Part shown: one piece after another, positions 1 through 8,025 of the stretch
How positions within the stretch are numbered: the first letter of the stretch is position 1
How the letters are laid out: the number at the start of each line of letters is the position of its first letter
Source of the DNA: Streptomyces sp. Je 1-332
GTDB taxonomy: Bacteria; Actinomycetota; Actinomycetes; Streptomycetales; Streptomycetaceae
DNA length: 64,000 nucleotides
Assembly (NCBI RefSeq): GCF_040730185.1
Contig: NZ_CP160402.1
Span: forward strand, 4,092,001 to 4,156,000
Direction of reading: 5' to 3'
Notes under the pieces: generated by a model
Told to the model about the DNA's origin: nothing
Seen by the model: only the letters and a program-made list of their open reading frames with translations
Databases searched by the model: none
Translations under genes and position numbers: made by a program

Positions 1-900
1 ACGGCCGTCAACCGTTTCGTCCTCGCCGGACTGTCGGCGGCGCTGCCGCGCGTGGTCGACGACGAGCGTCTGGTGATGGCCAACTCCCTCTCACCGACCG
101 CGGGGACACTGGCCGCCACCGTGGGCGGCGGTCTGGCGTTCGTCGTACGCCTGGTGGGCTCCGACTCGGACGCGGCGGTCGTCCTGCTCGGGGCGGCTCT
201 GTACCTCTGCGCGGCGCTCGCCTCACTACGGATGGCGCGTGACCTCCTCGGCCCGGACCCTGAGCTGGTGCGGCCACGGCTCGGTGCTGCGCTCTCCGGT
301 ACGGCGCGGGACCTGGTCGCCGGGGTGCGCCATCTGTCGCAGCGGCGCCCGGCCGCCCGAGCGCTCCTCGCGATGACGTTCATGCGGTTCTGTTACGGCG
401 CCCTGACGGTCATGGTCCTGATGCTCTGCCGGTACGCCTGGGCGTCCTCGGAGCCCGACGGGCTCGCCCTGCTCGGGCTCGCCGTGGGGATCTCGGGGGC
501 GGGCTTCTTCGCGGCGGCCGTGGTCACTCCCTGGGCAGTGAACCGACTGAGCGCCGCGGGCTGGATCGTCACCTGCGCGGGGGCCGCGATGGTCCTGGAG
601 CCGGCGCTTGCCCTCTCCTTCACCCCGGCCCCGCTGCTCATCGCCGCGTTCCTGCTGGGCCTGGCGACACAGGGAGCCAAGATCGCCACGGACACGGTGG
701 TGCAGTCAGCAGTGGACGACAGCTTCCGTGGCCGGATCTTCTCGCTCTACGACGTCCTGTTCAACGTCGCCTTCGTCGGCGCGGCAGCAGTAGCCGCACT
801 GATGCTGCCGCCTGACGGTCGATCGGTTCCACTGGTGGTCACGGTGGCCGTTATCTACGGAGCAATTGCTGCCGCTATGGCCAGATTTGACGCGCAGTAA
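1..900 (+). CDS. MFS transporter, C-terminal part (5' end outside window)
   Basis: Only the C-terminal ~299 codons are present; the frame is open from base 1, so the true start lies outside the window. The protein is a chain of hydrophobic helices rich in Ala, Val and Leu. A loop containing DDSFRGRIFSLYD sits before the last helices, as is common in MFS exporters of the MFS_3/enterobactin-exporter type. It probably exports a small molecule across the cytoplasmic membrane; the substrate is not predictable. It is followed by a short gap and a small membrane protein, the same order seen upstream of cca in other Streptomyces (from memory of the S. coelicolor map). Sure of MFS class, unsure of subfamily. 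Confidence 0.8.
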   Translation, partial: TAVNRFVLAGLSAALPRVVDDERLVMANSLSPTAGTLAATVGGGLAFVVRLVGSDSDAAVVLLGAALYLCAALASLRMARDLLGPDPELVRPRLGAALSGTARDLVAGVRHLSQRRPAARALLAMTFMRFCYGALTVMVLMLCRYAWASSEPDGLALLGLAVGISGAGFFAAAVVTPWAVNRLSAAGWIVTCAGAAMVLEPALALSFTPAPLLIAAFLLGLATQGAKIATDTVVQSAVDDSFRGRIFSLYDVLFNVAFVGAAAVAALMLPPDGRSVPLVVTVAVIYGAIAAAMARFDAQ

Positions 901-1014
901 GTGTCACATCAATGCCACAGAGGCCCTCTGAGCTACAGAGATGTCGTCGCGTCCCTATAACTTACGGACGTCGTATCCGCGCCATAGCGCTTCCGTTCGA
1001 GGGGGACCCCCAAA

Positions 1015-1491
1015 GTGACTACTCCGCCCCAGGGCCAGAATCCGTACGGTCAGGCCGTGCAGCCGCAGCCCGGCCAGCCGGGACAGCCCGGCCAGCCCGG
1101 TATGCCGCAGCAGCCCTACCCGCCGTACAACCAGGGGGCGCCGGTTCCTCCTCCGGCCGCTCCGAGCGGTGGCGGCCGCAGCAAGAAGCTCATGCTGCGC
1201 ATCGGTGGCTTCATCGTCGTCGCCATCATCATCGCTGTCGGCAAGTTCTACCTGGGACAGAATGACGCGGAGACCACGGCCGTCGGCGACTGCCTGCACA
1301 ACAAGGGCACGCAGACGCAGCCGGACATGAAGGACGCCGACTGCTCTTCGAGTGACGCCGATTTCGAGGTCATCGAGAAGTTCGACGACACGAGCAGCGT
1401 CAGCAAGTGCGACGCGGTCAAGGGGACCGAGGTCGCCTACTACCAGACCGGCAGCGGCCACAACATGGTGCTCTGCCTGAAGAACAAGTAA
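1015..1491 (+). CDS. LppU/SCO3897-type small membrane protein
   Basis: 158 residues starting at GTG, with a purine-rich stretch (cgagggggac) just upstream. The first ~50 residues are Pro/Gln/Gly-rich and probably disordered in the cytoplasm. One transmembrane helix follows (around residues 61-80, LMLRIGGFIVVAIIIAVG). The outer domain of ~75 residues has four cysteines (GDC, DADC, SKC, VLC), enough for two disulfides. The shape and position next to cca match the LppU/SCO3897 family, whose function is unknown to me. The gene ends in front of a parS-containing palindrome that probably also terminates it. Confidence 0.75.
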   Translation: MTTPPQGQNPYGQAVQPQPGQPGQPGQPGMPQQPYPPYNQGAPVPPPAAPSGGGRSKKLMLRIGGFIVVAIIIAVGKFYLGQNDAETTAVGDCLHNKGTQTQPDMKDADCSSSDADFEVIEKFDDTSSVSKCDAVKGTEVAYYQTGSGHNMVLCLKNK

Positions 1492-1507
1492 CGGCATGTA
1501 GCGGCGT

Positions 1508-1551
1508 ACGCGAAGGGGCACTGTTTCACGTGAAACAGTGCCCCTTCGCGT
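1508..1551. terminator. 44-bp perfect palindrome with parS at its centre, likely terminator
   Basis: The bases read identically on both strands from 1508 to 1551, followed by TTT on the plus strand. The centre is the parS site at 1523-1536. It lies between the convergent LppU-type gene and cca, so as RNA it would form a long hairpin ending the LppU-type transcript. Confidence 0.75.
1523..1536. other. parS centromere site (GTTTCACGTGAAAC)
   Basis: Exact match to the 14-bp Streptomyces parS core, the ParB binding site. It is flanked by T and A and sits in the centre of a larger palindrome. Confidence 0.93.
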
Positions 1552-1560
1552 TTTCCGGAT

Positions 1561-1594
1561 CCGGTGCGATGTTTCACGTGAAACATCGCACCGG
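1561..1594. terminator. 34-bp perfect palindrome with second parS, likely cca terminator
   Basis: A perfect palindrome centred on the parS at 1571-1584, immediately downstream (minus strand) of the cca stop at 1603. It probably folds as the cca terminator hairpin. Confidence 0.65.
1571..1584. other. parS centromere site (GTTTCACGTGAAAC)
   Basis: Exact match to the parS core, 48 bases (about four and a half helical turns) from the first site. Confidence 0.93.
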
Positions 1595-1602
1595 GCCTCA
1601 CC

Positions 1603-3069
1603 TCACTCCTGCGCGGCCCACCATTCCTTGAGCGCCGCGATGGCCGCGTCCCGCTCCATCGGCCCGTTCTCCAGCCGCAGCTCCAGCAGGAACTTGTAGG
1701 CCTGGCCGATCACCGGCCCCGGGCGCACGTCCAAGATCTCCATGATCTCGTTGCCGTCCAGGTCGGGCCGGATCGAGTCCAGCTCCTCCTGCTCCTGAAG
1801 CCGCGCGATGCGCTCCTCCAGGCCGTCGTACGCACGCGACAGCGCATTGGCCTTGCGCTTGTTACGCGTCGTGCAGTCGGACCGGGTCAGCTTGTGCAGC
1901 CGGTTGAGGAGGGGGCCCGCGTCGCGTACATAGCGACGTACGGCCGAGTCCGTCCACTCACCTGTGCCATAGCCGTGGAAGCGCAGGTGCAGCTCCACCA
2001 GGCGTGAGACGTCCTTCACGAGCTCGTTCGAGTACTTGAGCTCCGTCATCCGCTTCTTGGTCATCTTGGCGCCCACCACCTCGTGGTGGTGGAAGGAGAC
2101 CCGGCCGTCGTCCTCGAAGCGCCGCGTCCGCGGCTTCCCGATGTCGTGCAGCAGTGCCGCGAGCCGCAGCGTCACATCCGGGCCGTCCTCCTCCAACGCC
2201 ATCGCCTGCTCGAGAACGATCAGCGAGTGGTCGTAGACATCCTTGTGACGGTGGTGCTCGTCACTCTCCAGACGCAGCGCAGGAAGCTCGGGCAGCACAC
2301 GCTCGGCAATGCCTGTGTCGACAAGTAGAGCCAGTCCCTTCGCCGGGTACGGCGAGAGGATCAGCTTGTTCAATTCGTCACGGACACGCTCCGCGGAGAC
2401 GATGTCGATGCGCTCGGCCATCGCCTTCATCGCGGCGACAACCTCAGGAGCCACCTCGAAGTCGAGCTGCGCGGCGAACCGCGCGGCACGCATCATCCGC
2501 AGTGGGTCGTCGGAGAAGGAGTCCTCCGGGGTACCGGGGGTGCGCAGGACACGCTCCGCCAGGTCCTTCAGGCCTCCGTGCGGGTCGATGAACTCTTTCT
2601 CCGGCAGAGCGACGGCCATCGCGTTGACGGTGAAGTCGCGACGTACGAGGTCTTCCTCGATGGAGTCGCCGTACGACACCTCGGGCTTGCGCGAGGTTCT
2701 GTCGTAGGCCTCGGACCGATATGTCGTGACTTCGATCTGAAAGCTCTGATCAGCGTCTCCGACGCGGGCATCCTTCTGGCTCCCGACCGTGCCGAAGGCG
2801 ATCCCGACCTCCCACACAGAGTCCGCCCACGGCCTGACGATCTTCAGTACGTCCTCGGGTCGGGCTTCGGTCGTGAAGTCCAGGTCATTGCCGAGCCGAC
2901 CAAGGAGCGCGTCCCTGACCGACCCACCGACCAGGGCAAGGGAGAACCCGGCCTCCTGGAAACGGCGTGCAAGATCGTCCGCGACAGGGGACACCCGCAG
3001 TAGTTCACTGACCGCGCGGCGCTGCACCTGGCTCAGGGCGCTGGGATTTTCTTCATTGGCGTTCGGCAC
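1603..3069 (-). CDS. cca: CCA tRNA nucleotidyltransferase
   Basis: 488 residues. It adds or repairs the 3' CCA of tRNAs in the cytoplasm using CTP and ATP. The N-terminal class II nucleotidyltransferase core is clear: ALVGGSVRDALLG, then NDLDF with the catalytic DxD-type acidic pair, then a second strand with RRDFTVNAMA and a head/neck region (DPLRMMRAARFAAQLDF). The C-terminal half has an HD domain (LAALLHDIGKPRTR, FHHHEVVGA), usual for the long actinobacterial form. It is divergent from the DUF6049 gene. The chosen ATG opens an ~30-residue leader before the conserved core, so a slightly shorter start cannot be excluded. Confidence 0.95.
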   Translation of the reverse strand: MPNANEENPSALSQVQRRAVSELLRVSPVADDLARRFQEAGFSLALVGGSVRDALLGRLGNDLDFTTEARPEDVLKIVRPWADSVWEVGIAFGTVGSQKDARVGDADQSFQIEVTTYRSEAYDRTSRKPEVSYGDSIEEDLVRRDFTVNAMAVALPEKEFIDPHGGLKDLAERVLRTPGTPEDSFSDDPLRMMRAARFAAQLDFEVAPEVVAAMKAMAERIDIVSAERVRDELNKLILSPYPAKGLALLVDTGIAERVLPELPALRLESDEHHRHKDVYDHSLIVLEQAMALEEDGPDVTLRLAALLHDIGKPRTRRFEDDGRVSFHHHEVVGAKMTKKRMTELKYSNELVKDVSRLVELHLRFHGYGTGEWTDSAVRRYVRDAGPLLNRLHKLTRSDCTTRNKRKANALSRAYDGLEERIARLQEQEELDSIRPDLDGNEIMEILDVRPGPVIGQAYKFLLELRLENGPMERDAAIAALKEWWAAQE

Positions 3070-3261
3070 AACAGAAAAGGGTACGTGCCCCGGACGCCCC
3101 CTACCGCCCGGTTTTCGGCGGGGCCCCGACGCCGCGCGCCCCTCTCCGGCCAGGTCTTCCGATCATGTGGAGCAGTCCGCGGCACTTCGCCACAGCGCAC
3201 CTCGTTACCATGCGTGGACGCACAACCGACGACCACTGACGACGACGAGGACGGGCAACGC

Positions 3262-5607
3262 GTGGCCGAGGCGGCAGACTTCCCGGGGACCAGTCCCTCA
3301 CCTGCCCGCCGGTGGCTGCGGCGTACGGCAGCGTTGCTGGCGGGCGCCCCATTGCTGGCCGGCATGCTGCAGCTGTCGGCGGAGCCGACGGCACACGCCG
3401 CGACGCCGAGCGCGCCGGCAGACGCCGCCGGGTCCAGAACCGTCGATGTCTCGCTCAACAAACTCACACCCACCGCCCCGTCGGACGGAGACACGGTCAC
3501 CGTCTCCGGCACCGTCACCAACGAGGGCAAGCAGGCGGTGACCGGCGCCCAGGTCGGGCTGCGCCTCGGGCCGGCCCTGAACGGCCGGAGCCAGATCGAC
3601 TCCGCCGCCAAGCGCACCGGCTACCAGCCGGGAGCCGACGGCACGGAGGTCGGCGGCAAGTACGTCGAGAAGTTCTCCAAGCTCGCCCCCGGGGTCCGCC
3701 AGGACTTCAGCATCTCCGTCCCGGTCAAGGCCCTGGACCTCGGTGCCGACGGGGTCTACCAGCTCGGTGTCTCGCTCACGGGCCGGACCACCGCCCAGCC
3801 CTGGTCCCAGGTGCTCGGCTTCGAGCGGACCTTCCTGCCGTGGCAGCCGGACGCCGCGGGCACGAAGACCCGGACGACCTATCTGTGGCCGCTCATCTCC
3901 ACCTCGCACCTCACGGCGGAGACCGGGTCGGACGAGCAGCAGACGCCCGTCTTCACGGACGACGAACTTGCCAAGGAGCTCGCGCCCGGCGGTCGCCTGG
4001 AGCAGATGCTGTCCCTGGGCCGCCAGCTCGACGTCACGTGGGTCATCGATCCGGACCTGCTGGCCTCGGTCGACGCGATGACGCGGAACTACCGGGTGCA
4101 GACCGCCGACGGCAAGGGCACCACGGCGGGCAGGAACCAGGCGGTCGCCAAGGAGTGGCTGAACAAGCTCGAGCAGACCGTGAAGGACAAGAAGGTCGTC
4201 TCGCTGCCCTTCGCCGATCCCGACCTGGCCTCGATCGCCCACAACGGCAGGACCGTCACCGGCTCCCTGGGCCGGCTCAAGGACGCCACCGATGTGGGGG
4301 CGCAGGCCGTCGAGGTCATCCTCCACGTCAAGCCGCAGTCGGACTTCGCGTGGCCCGTGGACGGCGCCCTCGATCCGTCGATCGTCGACGTCTCCACCTC
4401 GGCTGGTGCCCACTCGGTGATCGCCCGCAGCGACAGCCTGCGTGAGGGCGACGCGCTGCCGTACACGCCCAACGCCGCCCGGCCCATCGGCGGCGGGACG
4501 ACGGCAGTGGTGGCCGACGCACGCCTCTCCACCGCCTTCCAGGGCGACATGACGGGGGCCGAGAGTTCCACCCTCGCCGTGCAGCAGTTCCTCGCCCAGA
4601 GCCTGATGGTCACGCTGCAGGACCCGGACAAGCAGCGCAGCATCGTCGTCGCCCCGCAGCGCATGCCGTCCGCCAGCCAGGCCCAGTCGATGGCGAAGGC
4701 CCTGACCGGCCTGTCCGACGAGCGCTGGTCGGAACCACAAGCCCTGTCGACGGCGGCAAAGGCGAAGCCGGACCCGTCCGCCACGACCCAGGTGCCGTCG
4801 GCCAGGTCCTACCCGGCGGCACTGCGCAAGCAGGAGCTGCCGAAGTCGGCCTTCCAGTCCATTCAGAACACCCAGAGCAAGCTCGACCGCTTCCAGACGG
4901 TCCTCAGCGAGCCCGACCGCGTCATCACACCCTTCGGGCGCGCCATAGACCGTGAGATGTCCACGTCCTGGCGAGGCAGGGGCGCCGAGGCGGCGACATA
5001 CCGCCAGGGCGTGGAGAACTACCTGACCACGCTCATCAAACAAGTGGCGCTGATCAAGAAGTCCGACGCGAAGCTCTCGGGGCGCAGCGCGACGATCCCG
5101 GTGACAGTGCAGAACAACCTGGTCCAGGGCGTCGACCACATGGTCCTGCGCCTGACATCGGAGAACCCCACGCGTCTGAAGATCGACGGCAAGGCCTACG
5201 CGGAACAGCCGGTCAAGATCGCGGGCGGGCACGCCCAGTCGGTGAAGTTCACCACCACCGCCAATGCCAACGGCCCGGTCCCGGTCTACGCCCAGCTCTA
5301 CACCGAGGACGGCCAGCCGTACGGCAAGCCGGTCCGCTTCGACGTGAACGTCACCGAGATCACCCTCACGGTGATGCTGGTCATCGCCGGCGGTGTGCTG
5401 CTCCTCGTGCTCGCCGGATTCCGGATGTACACCCAGCGCAAGCGGGCCGCCCGGCAGCAGGCCGAGGAGGGCCCGGAGGACGGCCCCGACGGCGAGTCCG
5501 GCACGGAGTCGGGGGAGGACAACCCCGAGCAGCCGAGTGACCCGACACCGGACACCGCTCCGGAAAGCACCGACCCGTCGGACACGGGTGAGAGAGTGGA
5601 CCGTTGA
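3262..5607 (+). CDS. DUF6049 family secreted, membrane-anchored protein
   Basis: About 781 residues from a GTG at 3262. I chose this start because GAGG lies 11 bases upstream and it leaves a signal peptide with a twin-Arg-like start (RRWLRRTAALLAGAPLLAG). Starts at 3085 or 3214 are open but add a poor leader. A beta-rich extracellular region with CARDB-like features follows (VTVSGTVTNEGKQAVTGAQV). Near the C-terminus there is one transmembrane helix (TLTVMLVIAGGVLLLVLAG) and an acidic cytoplasmic tail of ~58 residues. Position immediately before murJ is conserved in actinobacteria and suggests an envelope role, but the function is not known. Confidence 0.8.
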   Translation: MAEAADFPGTSPSPARRWLRRTAALLAGAPLLAGMLQLSAEPTAHAATPSAPADAAGSRTVDVSLNKLTPTAPSDGDTVTVSGTVTNEGKQAVTGAQVGLRLGPALNGRSQIDSAAKRTGYQPGADGTEVGGKYVEKFSKLAPGVRQDFSISVPVKALDLGADGVYQLGVSLTGRTTAQPWSQVLGFERTFLPWQPDAAGTKTRTTYLWPLISTSHLTAETGSDEQQTPVFTDDELAKELAPGGRLEQMLSLGRQLDVTWVIDPDLLASVDAMTRNYRVQTADGKGTTAGRNQAVAKEWLNKLEQTVKDKKVVSLPFADPDLASIAHNGRTVTGSLGRLKDATDVGAQAVEVILHVKPQSDFAWPVDGALDPSIVDVSTSAGAHSVIARSDSLREGDALPYTPNAARPIGGGTTAVVADARLSTAFQGDMTGAESSTLAVQQFLAQSLMVTLQDPDKQRSIVVAPQRMPSASQAQSMAKALTGLSDERWSEPQALSTAAKAKPDPSATTQVPSARSYPAALRKQELPKSAFQSIQNTQSKLDRFQTVLSEPDRVITPFGRAIDREMSTSWRGRGAEAATYRQGVENYLTTLIKQVALIKKSDAKLSGRSATIPVTVQNNLVQGVDHMVLRLTSENPTRLKIDGKAYAEQPVKIAGGHAQSVKFTTTANANGPVPVYAQLYTEDGQPYGKPVRFDVNVTEITLTVMLVIAGGVLLLVLAGFRMYTQRKRAARQQAEEGPEDGPDGESGTESGEDNPEQPSDPTPDTAPESTDPSDTGERVDR

Positions 5608-5654
5608 GCGATGTCGTGGCCGGTGGGCCCGGGGACGATGAGGTGGGGTAATCC

Positions 5655-7907
5655 ATGAACGCGCCGTACGACGGTGACCGTGGCCAGGGCGCGGGCGGTT
5701 CCGGTCCCCCCGACGACGGGCAGGTGCCACCCCAGCCCGCCCCGGATGTGTATCTCCAGGACGCCTACGACCAGGACCCCTACCGGGCGCAGGACCTCGC
5801 AGCACAGGACCCGGTGACGGAGGCGCTGTACGACCGCGCCGCTCACCCCCCGCCGCCGCCCGGCTACTACCAGGACCCTCAGCCGCTCTACGCCCAGCCG
5901 CCCTCTCCTCAGCACGCCCCCGACCCCCGCGTGTGGGCCCAGACCCCGGCCCCCGAGCCCGAAGGCCCGACCCGGCACCTCCCGTACGGCGACGACGCCC
6001 GTACGACGCAGTTCGTGGGCGTCGACGACCTGGTCACGCATTCCGGCGAGGAACGCCACGAGCCGGACGCCTTCGCTCACCTCTTCCGGGACCAGCAGCC
6101 GAGCGGCTACCGCGAACAGGCCGGCGCCTACCAGCAGGACGGCTACCCCCAGAGCAACGGGTACCCCCAGGGCAACGGCTACCAGCAGCCAGGCGGCTAC
6201 CAGCCCCCCGAGCCTCCGATGGTCCCGGCCCCTGCGGCTCCCCCGGCCCCCGCGCCGGCCCCGAAGTCGGGCGGCGGCGGACGGGCGGCGAGTCTGCTGA
6301 AGTCGAGCGCGGTGATGGCAGCGGGAACGATGGTCTCCCGGCTCACCGGTTTCGTACGCACCATGGTGATCACCGCGGCCCTCGGCGCCGCGACGCTCGG
6401 TGACGCTTGGACCGTCGCGTACACGCTGCCGACGATGATCTACATCCTGACCGTCGGCGGAGGTCTCAACTCGGTCTTCGTGCCGCAGTTGGTTCGCGCC
6501 ATGAAGGACGACAAGGATGGCGGCGAGGCCTACGCCAACCGCCTGCTGACCCTCGTCATGGTCGCGCTGGGCCTCATCGTGGCCCTGGCCGTCTTCGCGG
6601 CGCCGCTACTGATCAAGCTCATGTCGACACCCATCGCGAGCAATCCCCCGGCCAACAACGTCGCGGTCACCTTTGCCCGCTACTGCCTGCCCACCATCTT
6701 CTTTATGGGCGTGCACGTGGTGATGGGCCAGATCCTCAACGCCCGCGGGAAGTTCGGCGCGATGATGTGGACCCCGGTCCTCAACAACATCGTCATGATC
6801 TTTACGTTCGGCCTGTTCATCTGGGTCTACGGAACGTCCGGTGACTCGGACATGCTGGTCGAGAACATCCCGGCGGACGGTGTCCGACTCCTGGGCATCG
6901 GCACCCTGCTCGGGCTGATCGTCCAGGCCCTGGCGATGATCCCGTATCTGCGCGAGACGGGCTTCCGATTCCGGCCACGCTTCGACTGGAAGGGCCACGG
7001 ACTCGGCAAGGCGGTCAAGCTCGCCAAGTGGACGGTCCTCTTCGTCCTCGCCAACCAGGCCGGCGTGCTCGTCGTCACTCAGCTGGCCACCGCCGCGGGC
7101 AAGGCCTCCGGCAAGGACGGCACAGGCATCATGGCCTACTCCAATGCCCAGCTGATCTGGGGCATGCCACAGGCCATCATCACCGTCTCGGTCATGGCAG
7201 CCATGCTGCCCCGCATCTCCCGGGCGGCTCACGACAACGACCCCGGGGCAGTCCGCGACGACATCTCGCAGGGCCTGCGCACCTCCGCGGTGGCGATCGT
7301 CCCGGTCGCCTTCGCGTTCGTCGCCCTCGGCGTCCCGATGTGCACCCTGCTGTTCGCCTCCAGCGGCAGCCAGGCCGCCCAGTCCATGGGCTTCGTCCTG
7401 ATGGCGTTCGGCCTGGGGCTGATCCCGTTCTCGGTGCAGTACGTCGTTCTGCGCGGCTTCTACGCCTATGAGGACACCAGGACGCCGTTCTACAACACGG
7501 TCATCGTGGCTGCCGTCAACGCGGCGGCAAGCGCCCTTGCCTACGTCCTCCTGCCCGCCCAGTGGGCTGTGGTCGGCATGGCCGCCTCGTACGGCCTCGC
7601 CTACGCGGTCGGCGTCGGTGTCGCCTGGCGCAGGCTGCGCAAGCGCCTCGGGGGCGATCTGGACGGCACCCAGGTCCTGCGTACGTACGCCCGGCTCGCC
7701 ATGGCGTGCATCCCGGCAGCGATCCTCGCCGGCGCCGCCGCATACGGGATTCTCAAGGCTCTGGGGGACGGTGCCGGGGGTTCGCTGATCGGCTTGGTGG
7801 TCGGTGGGATCATCCTCGGAGGCGTCTTCTTCGTGGCCGCCCGAAAGATGCGGATTGCGGAGCTCAACTCCATGGTCGGGATGGTCCGCGGCCGTCTCGG
7901 ACGGTGA
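5655..7907 (+). CDS. murJ: Lipid II flippase MurJ/MviN with long disordered N-terminus
   Basis: 750 residues. The C-terminal ~540 residues are a polytopic MurJ/MviN-type membrane protein (MOP superfamily) expected to flip lipid II across the membrane. The core opens with LLKSSAVMAAGTMVSRLTGFVRTMV, and about 14 helices follow. The first ~205 residues are low-complexity and rich in Pro, Gln and Tyr, with repeats such as GYPQSNGYPQGNGYQQPGGY. An embedded charged segment, DDARTTQFVGVDDLV, is a plausible regulatory Thr phosphosite (inference). It begins 47 bases after DUF6049 and is followed by the pseudokinase gene. Confidence 0.95.
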   Translation: MNAPYDGDRGQGAGGSGPPDDGQVPPQPAPDVYLQDAYDQDPYRAQDLAAQDPVTEALYDRAAHPPPPPGYYQDPQPLYAQPPSPQHAPDPRVWAQTPAPEPEGPTRHLPYGDDARTTQFVGVDDLVTHSGEERHEPDAFAHLFRDQQPSGYREQAGAYQQDGYPQSNGYPQGNGYQQPGGYQPPEPPMVPAPAAPPAPAPAPKSGGGGRAASLLKSSAVMAAGTMVSRLTGFVRTMVITAALGAATLGDAWTVAYTLPTMIYILTVGGGLNSVFVPQLVRAMKDDKDGGEAYANRLLTLVMVALGLIVALAVFAAPLLIKLMSTPIASNPPANNVAVTFARYCLPTIFFMGVHVVMGQILNARGKFGAMMWTPVLNNIVMIFTFGLFIWVYGTSGDSDMLVENIPADGVRLLGIGTLLGLIVQALAMIPYLRETGFRFRPRFDWKGHGLGKAVKLAKWTVLFVLANQAGVLVVTQLATAAGKASGKDGTGIMAYSNAQLIWGMPQAIITVSVMAAMLPRISRAAHDNDPGAVRDDISQGLRTSAVAIVPVAFAFVALGVPMCTLLFASSGSQAAQSMGFVLMAFGLGLIPFSVQYVVLRGFYAYEDTRTPFYNTVIVAAVNAAASALAYVLLPAQWAVVGMAASYGLAYAVGVGVAWRRLRKRLGGDLDGTQVLRTYARLAMACIPAAILAGAAAYGILKALGDGAGGSLIGLVVGGIILGGVFFVAARKMRIAELNSMVGMVRGRLGR

Positions 7908-8025
7908 AATCCGGGGGTGCGCACAACCATCACCGGCCACCGCGTGTCGTGCATAGCGCCGGACTGTGGGCACAATTGGCTTTGGCGTCTGACGAAGCGC
8001 GATGGATGGGGAGGCAGGAACGACG

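Noticed and set aside
3298..5805. Very long open frames antisense to DUF6049 (and similar ones antisense to gyrB, gyrA, murJ and others)
   Set aside because: They are third-position GC shadows of clear genes, with Arg/Pro/His/Gly-heavy translations, no domains and no ribosome sites.
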